Assembly: GCA_018268715.1 (NCBI GenBank)
Contig: JAFDVZ010000005.1
Coordinates: 186,001 to 250,000, forward strand
DNA length: 64,000 nt
From: Acidobacteriota bacterium
Lineage (GTDB): Bacteria; Acidobacteriota; Terriglobia; Bryobacterales; Bryobacteraceae
Direction of reading: 5' to 3'
Part shown: in pieces, positions 1-7,767 of the stretch
Position numbering within the stretch: the stretch's first letter is position 1
How the letters are laid out: every line of letters begins with the position of its first letter
The notes under the pieces: model-generated
What the model saw: only the letters and a program-made list of their open reading frames with translations
Databases searched by the model: none
Told to the model about the DNA's origin: nothing
Program-made: the position numbers and the translations under genes

Positions 1-18
1 GAAAGTCTGAGTCATGGC

Positions 19-41
19 GCGGCGGACGGCGCGTCCGCCGC
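19..41. repeat. 10-bp perfect inverted repeat, 3-base loop
   Basis: The left arm is at 19-28 and the right arm at 32-41, with a GCG loop. It is very GC-rich and has no T-tract, so it may be the end of a transcript entering from the left or only a palindrome. The rest of 1-207 shows no gene; a purine-rich AGGAAA lies just before the ATG at 208. Confidence 0.4.
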
Positions 42-207
42 GTATCTCCCAAGCCTCGGAAATGCCTCCAGTATTCCTGAAAAAATAGGCGTCGTTGCGC
101 TGAGATTTTGGCGGAGGTCCCTCCACTTACCGGTTGTAGAAGGCGAGTTTATTCAAAACCTCGCCCATTCAATTAGGGGATCATCGAGCGCTGCTTAGGA
201 AATCACT

Positions 208-1179
208 ATGAAGGCTCTCACCGTCGAAGTACGAGAATCCACCGGCCGCGTGTTGTGCTGCACTATTTTCCGGCCCGGCGGCAAGAAGCTACTTGCCAAG
301 GGTCACGTCATCAGCGAAGAAGACATCAAACTGCTCGAGACCGAAGGGATGCAGCAAGTCTGGGTCACGCAGCTTGAGGACGGTGAGGTCGGCGAAGACG
401 AAGCCGTGATGCAGGTGGCCCAGGAGATGGGTTGCGGCTGCCTCGAGATCAAGCTCGCCGCCGGCGGCCGGGCCAACCTGATCGCGACCGAGGACTGCTG
501 CATGCTGGTGGACGACGAATTGCTCCGCCAGATCAACTGCACGTTGGGTTTGGCCATCGCCACGGCCACCAACTTCAGCTACGCCAAGGCCGGTCAGCGG
601 GTGGCCACCGTAAAAAGTGCGCCTTTTGCTATTGCGCAAGCCCAGCTGGAAGCTGTAATCTCAATACTTAAAGAACGAGGACCAATTCTGCAAGCACGGC
701 CGATTCGCAGGCCGTCCGTAGGAGTTTTGTATACGGACCCTGTGAGCGGCGAGCGCGCGCGACAGCTCTTTGAAAACATCATGAGTCAGCGGCTGGAGCG
801 CTTCGGCGTTTCCGCCTCCTACGCCCTTGCGGTCACCGAGGACGAAGTATCGGTGGCGCGGGCCATGCAGCATTTACTCCGATCCAAACCGACGGTCACA
901 CTGATTGCGTCCACCACGGCGCCTGCCGGTCCCGAGGATGTGATAGGCCGGGCGATGGTGAGACTGGGGTGCCAGCTGGAGCGTTTCCTGGCGCCTGTCG
1001 AACCCGGAAACCTGCTTCTCCTCAGTTACAAGGACGACAGTCCGATCATTTCCGCGCCGGGGTGCTTCCGTTCCGCGAAGCCGAACGTCGTAGATATGGT
1101 CCTCCCGCCGCTGCTGGCGAGATATCGCGTTTCGGGTTGGGAAGTCTCCTGTCTTGGGCACGGTGGACTTCTCGCTTGA
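208..1179 (+). CDS. Molybdopterin-binding-like protein
   Basis: This is a 323-residue cytoplasmic protein with no signal peptide. The C-terminal half (about residues 165-320) has the pattern of a MoaB/Mog/MoeA-type molybdopterin-binding fold: a VGVLYTDPV strand, a glycine- and proline-containing segment with a PAGPEDVIGRAM motif, and an APGCFRSAKPNVVDMVLPP segment typical of MoeA-like proteins annotated as probable molybdopterin binding. The N-terminal half has no clear match. The usual MoCF dinucleotide motif (TGDEL) is not visible, so it may bind a pterin or act in regulation rather than insert molybdenum. It stands alone and is followed by two hairpins, the second a good terminator. The ATG at 208 is preceded by AGGAAA at a reasonable distance. 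Confidence 0.6.
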   Translation: MKALTVEVRESTGRVLCCTIFRPGGKKLLAKGHVISEEDIKLLETEGMQQVWVTQLEDGEVGEDEAVMQVAQEMGCGCLEIKLAAGGRANLIATEDCCMLVDDELLRQINCTLGLAIATATNFSYAKAGQRVATVKSAPFAIAQAQLEAVISILKERGPILQARPIRRPSVGVLYTDPVSGERARQLFENIMSQRLERFGVSASYALAVTEDEVSVARAMQHLLRSKPTVTLIASTTAPAGPEDVIGRAMVRLGCQLERFLAPVEPGNLLLLSYKDDSPIISAPGCFRSAKPNVVDMVLPPLLARYRVSGWEVSCLGHGGLLA

Positions 1180-1200
1180 CGCGATCGACCTCCTCCACTA

Positions 1201-1231
1201 CCACAGACCGTGACCTCCGAGCGGTCTGTGG
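1201..1231. repeat. 10-bp perfect inverted repeat upstream of a terminator
   Basis: Arms at 1201-1210 (CCACAGACCG) and 1222-1231 (CGGTCTGTGG) with an 11-base loop, 22 bases after the stop of the molybdopterin-binding-like gene and ahead of a second, T-tailed hairpin. It could be a processing or protective stem at the transcript end, or an attenuator-like structure. Confidence 0.5.
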
Positions 1232-1240
1232 GTGCTCCTC

Positions 1241-1275
1241 AGCCGGGTGCCCGACCAGCACCCGGCTCTTTTTTT
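1241..1275 (+). terminator. Rho-independent terminator
   Basis: Perfect 10-bp stem, AGCCGGGTGC at 1241-1250 and GCACCCGGCT at 1258-1267, followed by a run of seven T at 1269-1275. It ends the transcript of the gene at 208-1179. Confidence 0.85.
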
Positions 1276-1389
1276 GCCTGTTTTTGCCCCTCCGCTGAAA
1301 TGAAAGCCGAATAATTGGATCTACTTGCTCCGGATTTCTCTCGCAATCCGGCGCCTGGTCCGCTTTCCCCGTCCCGAAATAAACCGATG

Positions 1390-2421
1390 TCAGATGGCTG
1401 AGCCGTTTCGCGGCGCCGCGCAGGATTCCCGCTCCACCAGTTTGACGCCGAGAATCCGGTGCTCCGGCAGGTGCGGCCCCTGCATGGCGGTGGCCTGGAT
1501 GATCATTTCCATGGCGGCGCGCCCCATCTCATATTTCGGCTGATGCACCGTGGTGAGGGGCGGTCCGGAGACGCTGGCCAGTTCGACGTTGTCGAAGCCG
1601 ATGACGGACATGTGGCGGGGGGCCGGACGGCCGGCGTCGATCAACGCCCGAATGGCGCCGAAGGCGATGGTGTCGTTGGCGGCGAACAGGGCGGTGACGT
1701 CGGGGTGGCGGGCGAGGATGGCGGAGGCCATTTCGTAGCCGCCGCGGAAGTTGTGGGGAGCGCGCAGCACGATGGGCGCGACGGCGCCGGGGGTGGCGGT
1801 GAGCGCGCGGATGAGGCCCCGGGCGCGTTCCCGCATGTTGCCGTGATCGCGCGGGCCGCTCAGATAGGCCACCTTGCGGTGTCCCAGCTTCGCCAGGTGC
1901 TCTCCGGCGAGATAGCCGCCTTCCTGGTTATCGGCGGTGACGGTGGAGAAGTTGGAGCCCGAGCGGGGCCGGTTGAGCAGCACCACGGGGATGCCCGACA
2001 GCGCCAGTTGCTCCTGCTGGGGACGGTCGAGGCCGCCCACCGAGTTCATGAGAATGCCATCGACGCGTTTGTCGAGCAGCGACTGGACGTAGCGCGCCTG
2101 CTTGCCCGAGTCGAGGTCGGCGTTGCACAACACGATCTCGCAGCCGGCTTCGCAGGCGGCGTCCTCGGCGCCGCGCACCACTTCGGCGAAGAAGGGGTTC
2201 CGGATGTCGCTGACGATCAGCCCCACCGTGTGCGAGCGGCCGGTGACCAGGTTCCGGGCAACCCGGTTCGGGCGGTAGTTGAGGCGCGCCGCGATGGCCA
2301 ACACCTTCTCCCGGGTGTCGCGGTGGATTCCGTAGCTCCCGTTCAGCGATCGGGAAACCGTGGAGACGTCCACTCCGGAAGCCTCGGCGATGTCCTTTAG
2401 TGTGACTCGTGTAACGCGCAA
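1390..2421 (-). CDS. LacI-family transcriptional regulator
   Basis: 343 residues, the usual length for LacI/GalR repressors. The N-terminal helix-turn-helix is clear (VTLKDIAEASGVDVSTVSRSLNG, residues 6-28), followed by the hinge region (YRPNRVARNL) and a periplasmic-binding-protein-like sugar-sensing domain with the typical VGLIVSDIRNPFFAEVVRG and SVIGFDNVELA segments. Such proteins repress sugar-utilisation genes and release DNA when a sugar or sugar derivative binds. It is divergent from the ABC importer at 2531-6672, with a 109-base gap holding a short palindrome, so the importer is its likely target. The ligand cannot be read from sequence. The true start may be the ATG at 2421 or an internal GTG close to the VTLKDI motif. 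Confidence 0.93.
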   Translation of the reverse strand: MRVTRVTLKDIAEASGVDVSTVSRSLNGSYGIHRDTREKVLAIAARLNYRPNRVARNLVTGRSHTVGLIVSDIRNPFFAEVVRGAEDAACEAGCEIVLCNADLDSGKQARYVQSLLDKRVDGILMNSVGGLDRPQQEQLALSGIPVVLLNRPRSGSNFSTVTADNQEGGYLAGEHLAKLGHRKVAYLSGPRDHGNMRERARGLIRALTATPGAVAPIVLRAPHNFRGGYEMASAILARHPDVTALFAANDTIAFGAIRALIDAGRPAPRHMSVIGFDNVELASVSGPPLTTVHQPKYEMGRAAMEMIIQATAMQGPHLPEHRILGVKLVERESCAAPRNGSAI

Positions 2422-2452
2422 GCGCCTATCACTATATGCCGGGCCGCTGGAC

Positions 2453-2466
2453 GCCGCAACTGCGGC
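2453..2466. promoter_or_regulatory. Possible operator palindrome between lacI-type gene and ABC importer
   Basis: GCCGCA-AC-TGCGGC is a 14-base palindrome within the short divergent intergenic region (2422-2530). LacI-family repressors bind palindromes of this size, but the centre does not carry the usual CG step and GC-rich palindromes are frequent by chance here. Confidence 0.25.
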
Positions 2467-2530
2467 AACCGGCGAATTTACCCGCCATTGTCAAGTTTTG
2501 GGCGCGGTCCGCCGATACAAACAACTAGAA

Positions 2531-3385
2531 ATGGCTTTGCGGTTCCTGGCGAAGCACGCCGTCCGGCTGGTGCTCACCGTCCTTATCGCTGGTTTGCTGG
2601 GCGCGGCGCTGGTGCGCATCGCCCCGGCCTTCGGCGTCTCAGAACAGGAACTGGACCCGCGCCTGAGCCGCGAGTTCGTCCAGGGACAACGTCCGGAACC
2701 GGTTGGAATCCTCCGGTACTACGGGCAGTTTCTGTACGGCGTCGCGCACGGAGACTTCGGCGAATCGCCCTCGCTACAGCGCCCGATCGGCGAACTGCTG
2801 AGGGAACGGCTTCCGGTGTCGCTCGAGAATCTGGCATTCGGAGCGGGCGCCGGCATCGTGCTCGGATTCCTGTGCGCGATGGTCGCGGTCGTGTTCCGTT
2901 CGCCGCTGGCGCGGGCCGTGCCCGTGGCTTCGAGCACCGTGCTGCTGTCGTTGCCCTCGGCCGCGCTGGGGCTGCTGTTCCTGTTGGCCGGCTGGCCTCC
3001 CGCCATGGCCCTGACCGCGGTGGTGTTCCCTCGCGTTTACCGTTATTCGGCGGCTGTTCTCGCCCGTTCGGCGGATGCCTCGCACGTGTTGGCGGCGCGG
3101 GCGCGCGGCGTTTCTCCGGGACGCATCCTGTGCGTGCACGTGCTTCCGGGCGCGGCGCCGCAACTGTTGGCGATCGTGGGGATGGCCATCAGCCTGGGGT
3201 TTCCGGCGCTGGTGCCGATTGAAGCCGTGTGCGATTCGCCGGGCGTGATGCAACTGGCGCTGAAGGCCGCCATGGCGCGGGACCTGCCGTTGCTGGTGGT
3301 GCTGACCATGGTGGCGAGCGTAGTGGTTCTGATCGGCAACGCCGCGGCCGACATCAGCTCGGACGTGCTGCGGAGGGAGTCGTGA
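2531..3385 (+). CDS. ABC transporter permease, oligopeptide (DppB/OppB) type
   Basis: Inner-membrane permease of a family-5 (dipeptide/oligopeptide/nickel) importer. I take the ATG at 2531 (MALRFLAKHAVRLVLTVL), giving 284 residues; the frame is open upstream but that part overlaps the divergent regulator and its promoter region. The first membrane segment is at about residues 8-28, followed by a periplasmic loop and a core of about five membrane segments. The EAA-loop region (ARARGVSPGRILCVHVLPGAAPQLLA) that docks on the ATPase is present, as is the conserved IEAVCDSPGVMQLALKAAMARD segment (normally IExIFxxPG). It overlaps the next gene by four bases, so the two permeases are translationally coupled. 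Confidence 0.88.
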   Translation: MALRFLAKHAVRLVLTVLIAGLLGAALVRIAPAFGVSEQELDPRLSREFVQGQRPEPVGILRYYGQFLYGVAHGDFGESPSLQRPIGELLRERLPVSLENLAFGAGAGIVLGFLCAMVAVVFRSPLARAVPVASSTVLLSLPSAALGLLFLLAGWPPAMALTAVVFPRVYRYSAAVLARSADASHVLAARARGVSPGRILCVHVLPGAAPQLLAIVGMAISLGFPALVPIEAVCDSPGVMQLALKAAMARDLPLLVVLTMVASVVVLIGNAAADISSDVLRRES

Positions 3386-4188
3386 GGCGGATGCTGCGCT
3401 GGAGCGCCGTGGCGGCCCTGCTGGCGATCCTCGCGGCTGGGTTGTTCGCCAACTGGATCGCTCCGCATGGCTATGCCGATCAGGATCGGGAGTCGCCGAA
3501 CCTGTCGCCGTCGCGCCAGTATCCGCTGGGCACCGACGAACTCGGACGGGACCGGTTCAGCCGCCTGCTGTATGGCACGCGCGTGAGTTTGCTGCTGGCG
3601 CCGGCCGCTGCGGCGATCTCGATCGCGGTGGCGGTGGCGCTCGGCGGGTTCACGGCTTACGCCGGCGCAGGCTGGGCGCGGGCTTCCTCGCTGGTCACCG
3701 ACCTGATGCTGTCGCTGCCCACCATCCTGATCCTGTTGACCGTGCGGGCGATGTTGCCGTTGAACGTTTCGGCGCTTGCGTCGATCGTCATCACCTGCGT
3801 TCTCATCGGAGCGTTGAACTATCCGCCGGCGGCCCGGGTGATCGGCGCCGGGGTGGATGCGTTGCTCAAGTCGGACTTCATCCTGCAGGCGCGCGCGACG
3901 GGCCAGTCTCCCGGGCGGATCCTGATTCGGCAACTGATGCCCGGGATACGGCCGGTGCTGATCGCGCAGTTCTGGTTGCTGGTCCCTGTTTTCGTCATGG
4001 CGGAGGCGAATTTGAGCCTGTTGGGGCTGGGGGTGTCCGAGCCCATGCCGTCGTGGGGTAACCTGCTGCGCGAACTCGAGAACTATTCCGCCATTCCGGA
4101 GCGGCCCTGGGTGCTGGCGCCCTTGGGAGTGCTGATGGTGACTGTGCTATGCCTCTACGCGATCCTTCCTTCGGGAGAGCCCGCATGA
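3382..4188 (+). CDS. ABC transporter permease, oligopeptide (DppC/OppC) type
   Basis: Second membrane subunit of the importer, about 268 residues. The GTG at 3382 overlaps the TGA of the upstream permease (GTGA); an ATG three codons later is an alternative. After the first membrane segment comes the family signature HPLGTDELGRDRFSRLLYGTR-like block (here YPLGTDELGRDRFSRLLYGT), then four or five further membrane helices. The EAA loop ARATGQSPGRILIRQLMPGI is well conserved. The C-terminus SLLGLGVSEPMPSWGNLL is typical of DppC. It is joined to the binding-protein gene by an ATGA overlap at 4185, which supports a single operon. Confidence 0.92.
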   Translation: MRRMLRWSAVAALLAILAAGLFANWIAPHGYADQDRESPNLSPSRQYPLGTDELGRDRFSRLLYGTRVSLLLAPAAAAISIAVAVALGGFTAYAGAGWARASSLVTDLMLSLPTILILLTVRAMLPLNVSALASIVITCVLIGALNYPPAARVIGAGVDALLKSDFILQARATGQSPGRILIRQLMPGIRPVLIAQFWLLVPVFVMAEANLSLLGLGVSEPMPSWGNLLRELENYSAIPERPWVLAPLGVLMVTVLCLYAILPSGEPA

Positions 4189-5819
4189 GTATTCGGCGCC
4201 TTTTCCCGTTGCTGGCGCTGGCCGTCGTACTTTGCGCCGCGGCGGCGACGGTGGGCGGGCCTCCGGGCACGGGCGGGGAACTGCGCTTTGCGGTGCGCGC
4301 CGAGCCGAAGACGCTCGACCCGCACGTCGTTGTCGATGAGCCGTCCCAGGTGGTGGCCTACCTCACCGGCGGCGGGCTGGTGCGGGAGAACCGCCTGACC
4401 CAGGAGTTGGAACCTGCGTTGGCGACCCACTGGCGGGTGCTCGAGGGGGGCGCCGCCATTGAATTCACCCTGCGGCAGGGCGTCCGGTTCTCCGACGGGG
4501 CTCCGTTCACCGCCGAGGACGTGGCGTTCACGATACGTCGCGTGGCCGACCCGGCGCTGCATAGTCCGCTGGCCGAGACCTTGCGTTCGGGTAGCGGGGC
4601 GATCCGCGCCGAGGTGAAGTCGCCGACGGTGGTGGTGGTGCGGGTCCCGAACCGGATCGCCAACCTGGCGGGGATGTTCGACGGGATCGCGATGGTCTCC
4701 TCGAAGTCGAAGACGAATCCGCCGGCGGGGTTGGGGCCGTTCGTGATCGCCGAGTATAAGCCCGCGTCCCACCTGCTGCTGCGCCGGAATGCGAACTACT
4801 GGAAGAAAGACGCCGCCGGACGCCCGCTGCCCTACCTCGATTCGATCCGGCTGGACATCCTCGCCAACCGCGAACTGGAAATGATGCGGTTCCGCAAAGG
4901 GGAGATCCACCTGCTGAACGGCCTGGAAGCGGAAAGCTTCGACCGCTTCGCGAAGGAGACGCCGGGGGCGGTGCGCGACCTGGGGCCGAGCCTCGACTCC
5001 GAGCAAATCTGGTTCAACCAGGTCCCGACGGCGCCGATTCCGGCCTACAAGCGCGAGTGGTTTCGCAACGTGGAGTTCCGCCGAGCCATTTCCGCGGCCA
5101 TCAACCGCGCCGACTTGTGCCGGCTGGTGTATCGGGGACATGCCTCACCCGCCGACGGGCCGGTCTCGCCCGGCAACCACGCCTGGATCAACACCAAGCT
5201 GAAGCCGGCGGCCTATGCGCCCCAGGCGGCGCGCGAACGGCTGGCCAAGGCGGGTTTCCGGATGCAGGGGGCTACCCTCGTCGACTCGGGCGGGCGTCCC
5301 GTCGAGTTTTCGCTCGTCACCAACGCGGGCAGCAAGATCCGCGAGCGCACGGCCGCGCTCATCCAACAGGACCTCGCCAAAATCGGCATCAAATTGAACG
5401 TCGTGCCGATGGATTTTCCGTCCCTCATCGAGCGCATTATGCGCACGTATCAGTACGAAGCCTGCATGCTGGGGCAGATCGCCGATCCGGATCCGAACGA
5501 AATGATGAACGTCTGGCGGAGTTCGGCCGCTAATCACCAGTGGAATCCCAACCAGAAGAAGCCCGAAACCACGTGGGAGGCCGAATTGGACCGGCTGATG
5601 GACGAGCAGGCTTCCGCCGTCGATCCGAAGAAGCGCAAGGCGGCCTACGACCGGGTCCAGGAGATCGCCGCCGACCAGCTTCCCTTCATCTACCTGGTGC
5701 ACAAGAACGCCCTGGTGGGCGTTTCGCCGAGCCTGTGGAACACGAAACCGGCGGTTCTGAGACCGCAAACATTCTGGAATGTCGACACCCTCGCTTTTAA
5801 CGCTCCACGCGGCCGTTAG
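4185..5819 (+). CDS. ABC transporter substrate-binding protein, family 5
   Basis: 544-residue extracytoplasmic solute-binding protein of the peptide/nickel family. The ATG at 4185 overlaps the preceding TGA. Residues 1-24 form a signal peptide (MSIRRLFPLLALAVVL then Ala-rich); a Cys at residue 18 is not in a convincing lipobox. The mature part opens with the family pattern LRFAVRAEPKTLDPH and contains VRFSDGAPFTAEDVAFTIRR, LGPFVIAEYKP and a late YLVHKNALVGVSPSLWN segment, all normal for SBP_bac_5 proteins. The ligand is probably a peptide or oligosaccharide; neighbours (LacI regulator, sugar-related genes) favour a sugar-derived ligand, but this is inference. Confidence 0.93.
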   Translation: MSIRRLFPLLALAVVLCAAAATVGGPPGTGGELRFAVRAEPKTLDPHVVVDEPSQVVAYLTGGGLVRENRLTQELEPALATHWRVLEGGAAIEFTLRQGVRFSDGAPFTAEDVAFTIRRVADPALHSPLAETLRSGSGAIRAEVKSPTVVVVRVPNRIANLAGMFDGIAMVSSKSKTNPPAGLGPFVIAEYKPASHLLLRRNANYWKKDAAGRPLPYLDSIRLDILANRELEMMRFRKGEIHLLNGLEAESFDRFAKETPGAVRDLGPSLDSEQIWFNQVPTAPIPAYKREWFRNVEFRRAISAAINRADLCRLVYRGHASPADGPVSPGNHAWINTKLKPAAYAPQAARERLAKAGFRMQGATLVDSGGRPVEFSLVTNAGSKIRERTAALIQQDLAKIGIKLNVVPMDFPSLIERIMRTYQYEACMLGQIADPDPNEMMNVWRSSAANHQWNPNQKKPETTWEAELDRLMDEQASAVDPKKRKAAYDRVQEIAADQLPFIYLVHKNALVGVSPSLWNTKPAVLRPQTFWNVDTLAFNAPRGR

Positions 5820-6672
5820 CGGCGGCGGGTCGCTGCTTGCCGCCACGCTCGAACTGGACTATCCGAACAAGCCCGGCGCGTTGCGGGGCGTCAGCTTCGA
5901 CATCGAGGCCGGCGAGATTGTCGGGCTCATCGGAGAGAGCGGCTCGGGCAAGAGCAGCGTCGCGATGTGCCTGATGCGGCTGCTGCGCGCGCGGGGAACG
6001 CGGTTGCGGGGTTCCATCCGGTTTGACGGGCGGGATCTGCTGGCGTCGAGCGAGCGCGAGATGCGGCGGATCCGGGGGCGCGACATCGGCCTGGTGCTGC
6101 AGAGTCCGCTGGCGTCGCTGAACCCGATGTTGCGCGTGGGGGCGCAGATGGCGGAGGCGTGGAGGGCGCATCGCTCCACCTCGAACGAGCAGATGCGCGG
6201 CGAGATCGCTCGCGCCATGGAGATGGTCAGCCTGCCGTCGACCGACGAGTTCCTGCGCCGTTATCCCAGACAACTGAGCGTCGGGCTGGCCCAGCGCGTG
6301 CTGATCGCCATGGCCATCCTGCACCGGCCCAAGCTGCTGATCGCCGATGAGCCGACCAGCGCGCTCGACGTTATCACGTCGGCCGAGATCCTGAAGCTGT
6401 TCGCGCGGCTGAACCGCGAACTGGGGATGGCCATCCTGTTCATCTCGCACGACCTGCTTTCGGTGGCCGCGCTGTGCCATCGGGTGGCGATCATGAAAAG
6501 CGGCGAACTGGTGGAGTGCGCTCCCGCGGCGCGAATCTTCGCGGCGCCCGCTCATCCGTACACGCGGGAACTGGTGGCCGCGCTGCCGCGCATGCCCGGG
6601 GCGCCGGATCAGCTGCCGGTTTCCTCGACGAACCTTTCAACGGCGATCGAGAAGATGGCGGGTTTGCCGTGA
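5779..6672 (+). CDS. ABC transporter ATP-binding protein, DppD type, with altered signature motif
   Basis: 297-residue ATPase of the same importer. Walker A GESGSGKSS is at residues 52-60, Q-loop Q108, Walker B LLIADE at 186-191, D-loop SALD and switch His224 (FISHD), with the C-terminal oligopeptide-family extension (AHPYTRELVAALP). The signature, normally LSGGMRQRV, reads LSVGLAQRV (residues 166-173), so the first glycine is replaced by valine. The start overlaps the binding-protein gene by 41 bases, and the 3' end overlaps the convergent gene 6609-7694 by 64 bases. Family-5 importers normally have two ATPases (D and F); only this one is present here, so it may act as a homodimer or pair with a subunit encoded elsewhere. 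Confidence 0.9.
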   Translation: MSTPSLLTLHAAVSGGGSLLAATLELDYPNKPGALRGVSFDIEAGEIVGLIGESGSGKSSVAMCLMRLLRARGTRLRGSIRFDGRDLLASSEREMRRIRGRDIGLVLQSPLASLNPMLRVGAQMAEAWRAHRSTSNEQMRGEIARAMEMVSLPSTDEFLRRYPRQLSVGLAQRVLIAMAILHRPKLLIADEPTSALDVITSAEILKLFARLNRELGMAILFISHDLLSVAALCHRVAIMKSGELVECAPAARIFAAPAHPYTRELVAALPRMPGAPDQLPVSSTNLSTAIEKMAGLP

Positions 6673-7694
6673 CGGTCGCTCTGAAACACGACCCGCTGGC
6701 TGTCGGGAGCGAAGGCGATGGCGAGCGAGCGGGGATCGCGGGCGCGATGCTCGCATAACGTCAGCTCCCGGGTGGTGGTGCGAAGCAGGATCAGGATGTG
6801 CGGCGAGGCCAGGCTGCCGCTCGCGCCGGCGAACACGGTGGCGTCCCGATTCGGGGCGAACTGGACGAACTGGCTGGTCTTCGAGACCAGACGGTCGGCG
6901 CCGGTGTCGAGCAGGTGCTCCCGGATGTTGTTCAACCGGGTGCGGTCGGCGGGAAAGTTCAGATAGAGCAGGGCCGCGCCGTCGGGGGACCAGTACATCG
7001 GGCCGGTGAGGCCCGGCGCCATCTTGAGCGCGAGTTCGCGCCGCTGCGGATCCACATAGCGCACGTCAGCGCCGGCTCGATAGACGAGGCCGCCGCCGGG
7101 GCGGGGCAGCAGGCCCGTGATGGACTCGCTCTCGATCACGTCCGCCACGGCGCCGGGGCCGATCGGGATCGCGCGCACGCGGCTCGAGCCGGACTTGGAC
7201 TCGACTACGAAAACGGACGACTGGCTGGCGGCGAGGCCGGCGAGGCGGTCGTAGCCGGGCGCGAGGGCGTATAGCTCCCGCTCACGGAGTCTGGCGCTCA
7301 TTTCGACCAGGCGGACCGAGGGGCCGTCAATGAAGCAGACGGCGCGGTCGCCGTGCAGCAGACATACGCTCGAGGGGTCGAGGGCGGACGCCTCGCTGAG
7401 CCGGCGCCATTGGCCGGAGCGGAGCTCCATGCGGAAGACTTCGAATTTGCCGAAGCGGTCGTTCGAGAACACCAGGAAGTTGCGGGCGGAGACGCAACGG
7501 TTGGGCCAGGCGGGCAACAGGCTCGTGTGGTCGGCGCGCGTCAGCTGGTAGACCGGGAATTCGGTCGCCTCGTCCTGGTAGCGGCGCGCTTCGGTGGGCA
7601 GCGTCTCGACGTGCTGGGCGAGGGCGGCCGGCGCCGCCGCCAGCGCCACAAACGCACGCCGCGACCACGATCTGACCGGCCAATCTAACGGCAT
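6609..7694 (-). CDS. Secreted beta-propeller protein (TolB/oligogalacturonate-lyase-like)
   Basis: 361 residues. The N-terminus carries a Tat-like signal (WSRRAFVALAAAPAALAQ, about residues 10-27), so export is likely. The rest shows repeats of TolB/PD40 type, with blocks such as FSNDRFGKFEVFRMELRSG, MYWSPDGAALLYLNF and AFAPDSQRVVFQSDRHGKPAIFSI, typical of a seven-bladed propeller. The order of the first blades (PVYQLT, NFLVFSND, FEVFRM) resembles oligogalacturonate lyases, which split unsaturated digalacturonate, but I cannot identify the metal-binding His set with certainty. It is convergent with the ABC ATPase gene and overlaps it by 64 bases. Confidence 0.6.
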   Translation of the reverse strand: MPLDWPVRSWSRRAFVALAAAPAALAQHVETLPTEARRYQDEATEFPVYQLTRADHTSLLPAWPNRCVSARNFLVFSNDRFGKFEVFRMELRSGQWRRLSEASALDPSSVCLLHGDRAVCFIDGPSVRLVEMSARLRERELYALAPGYDRLAGLAASQSSVFVVESKSGSSRVRAIPIGPGAVADVIESESITGLLPRPGGGLVYRAGADVRYVDPQRRELALKMAPGLTGPMYWSPDGAALLYLNFPADRTRLNNIREHLLDTGADRLVSKTSQFVQFAPNRDATVFAGASGSLASPHILILLRTTTRELTLCEHRARDPRSLAIAFAPDSQRVVFQSDRHGKPAIFSIAVERFVEETGS

Positions 7695-7767
7695 CCGGCG
7701 TCGGCGCGTCCCATAACTCTGATCCTATCAATCCGACCGTGTCGCTGACCGTGTCGCGGGCGACGAT

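Noticed and set aside
1459-2400. 313-residue plus-strand frame
   Set aside because: Antisense to the LacI regulator; Gly/Ala-rich translation without a domain.
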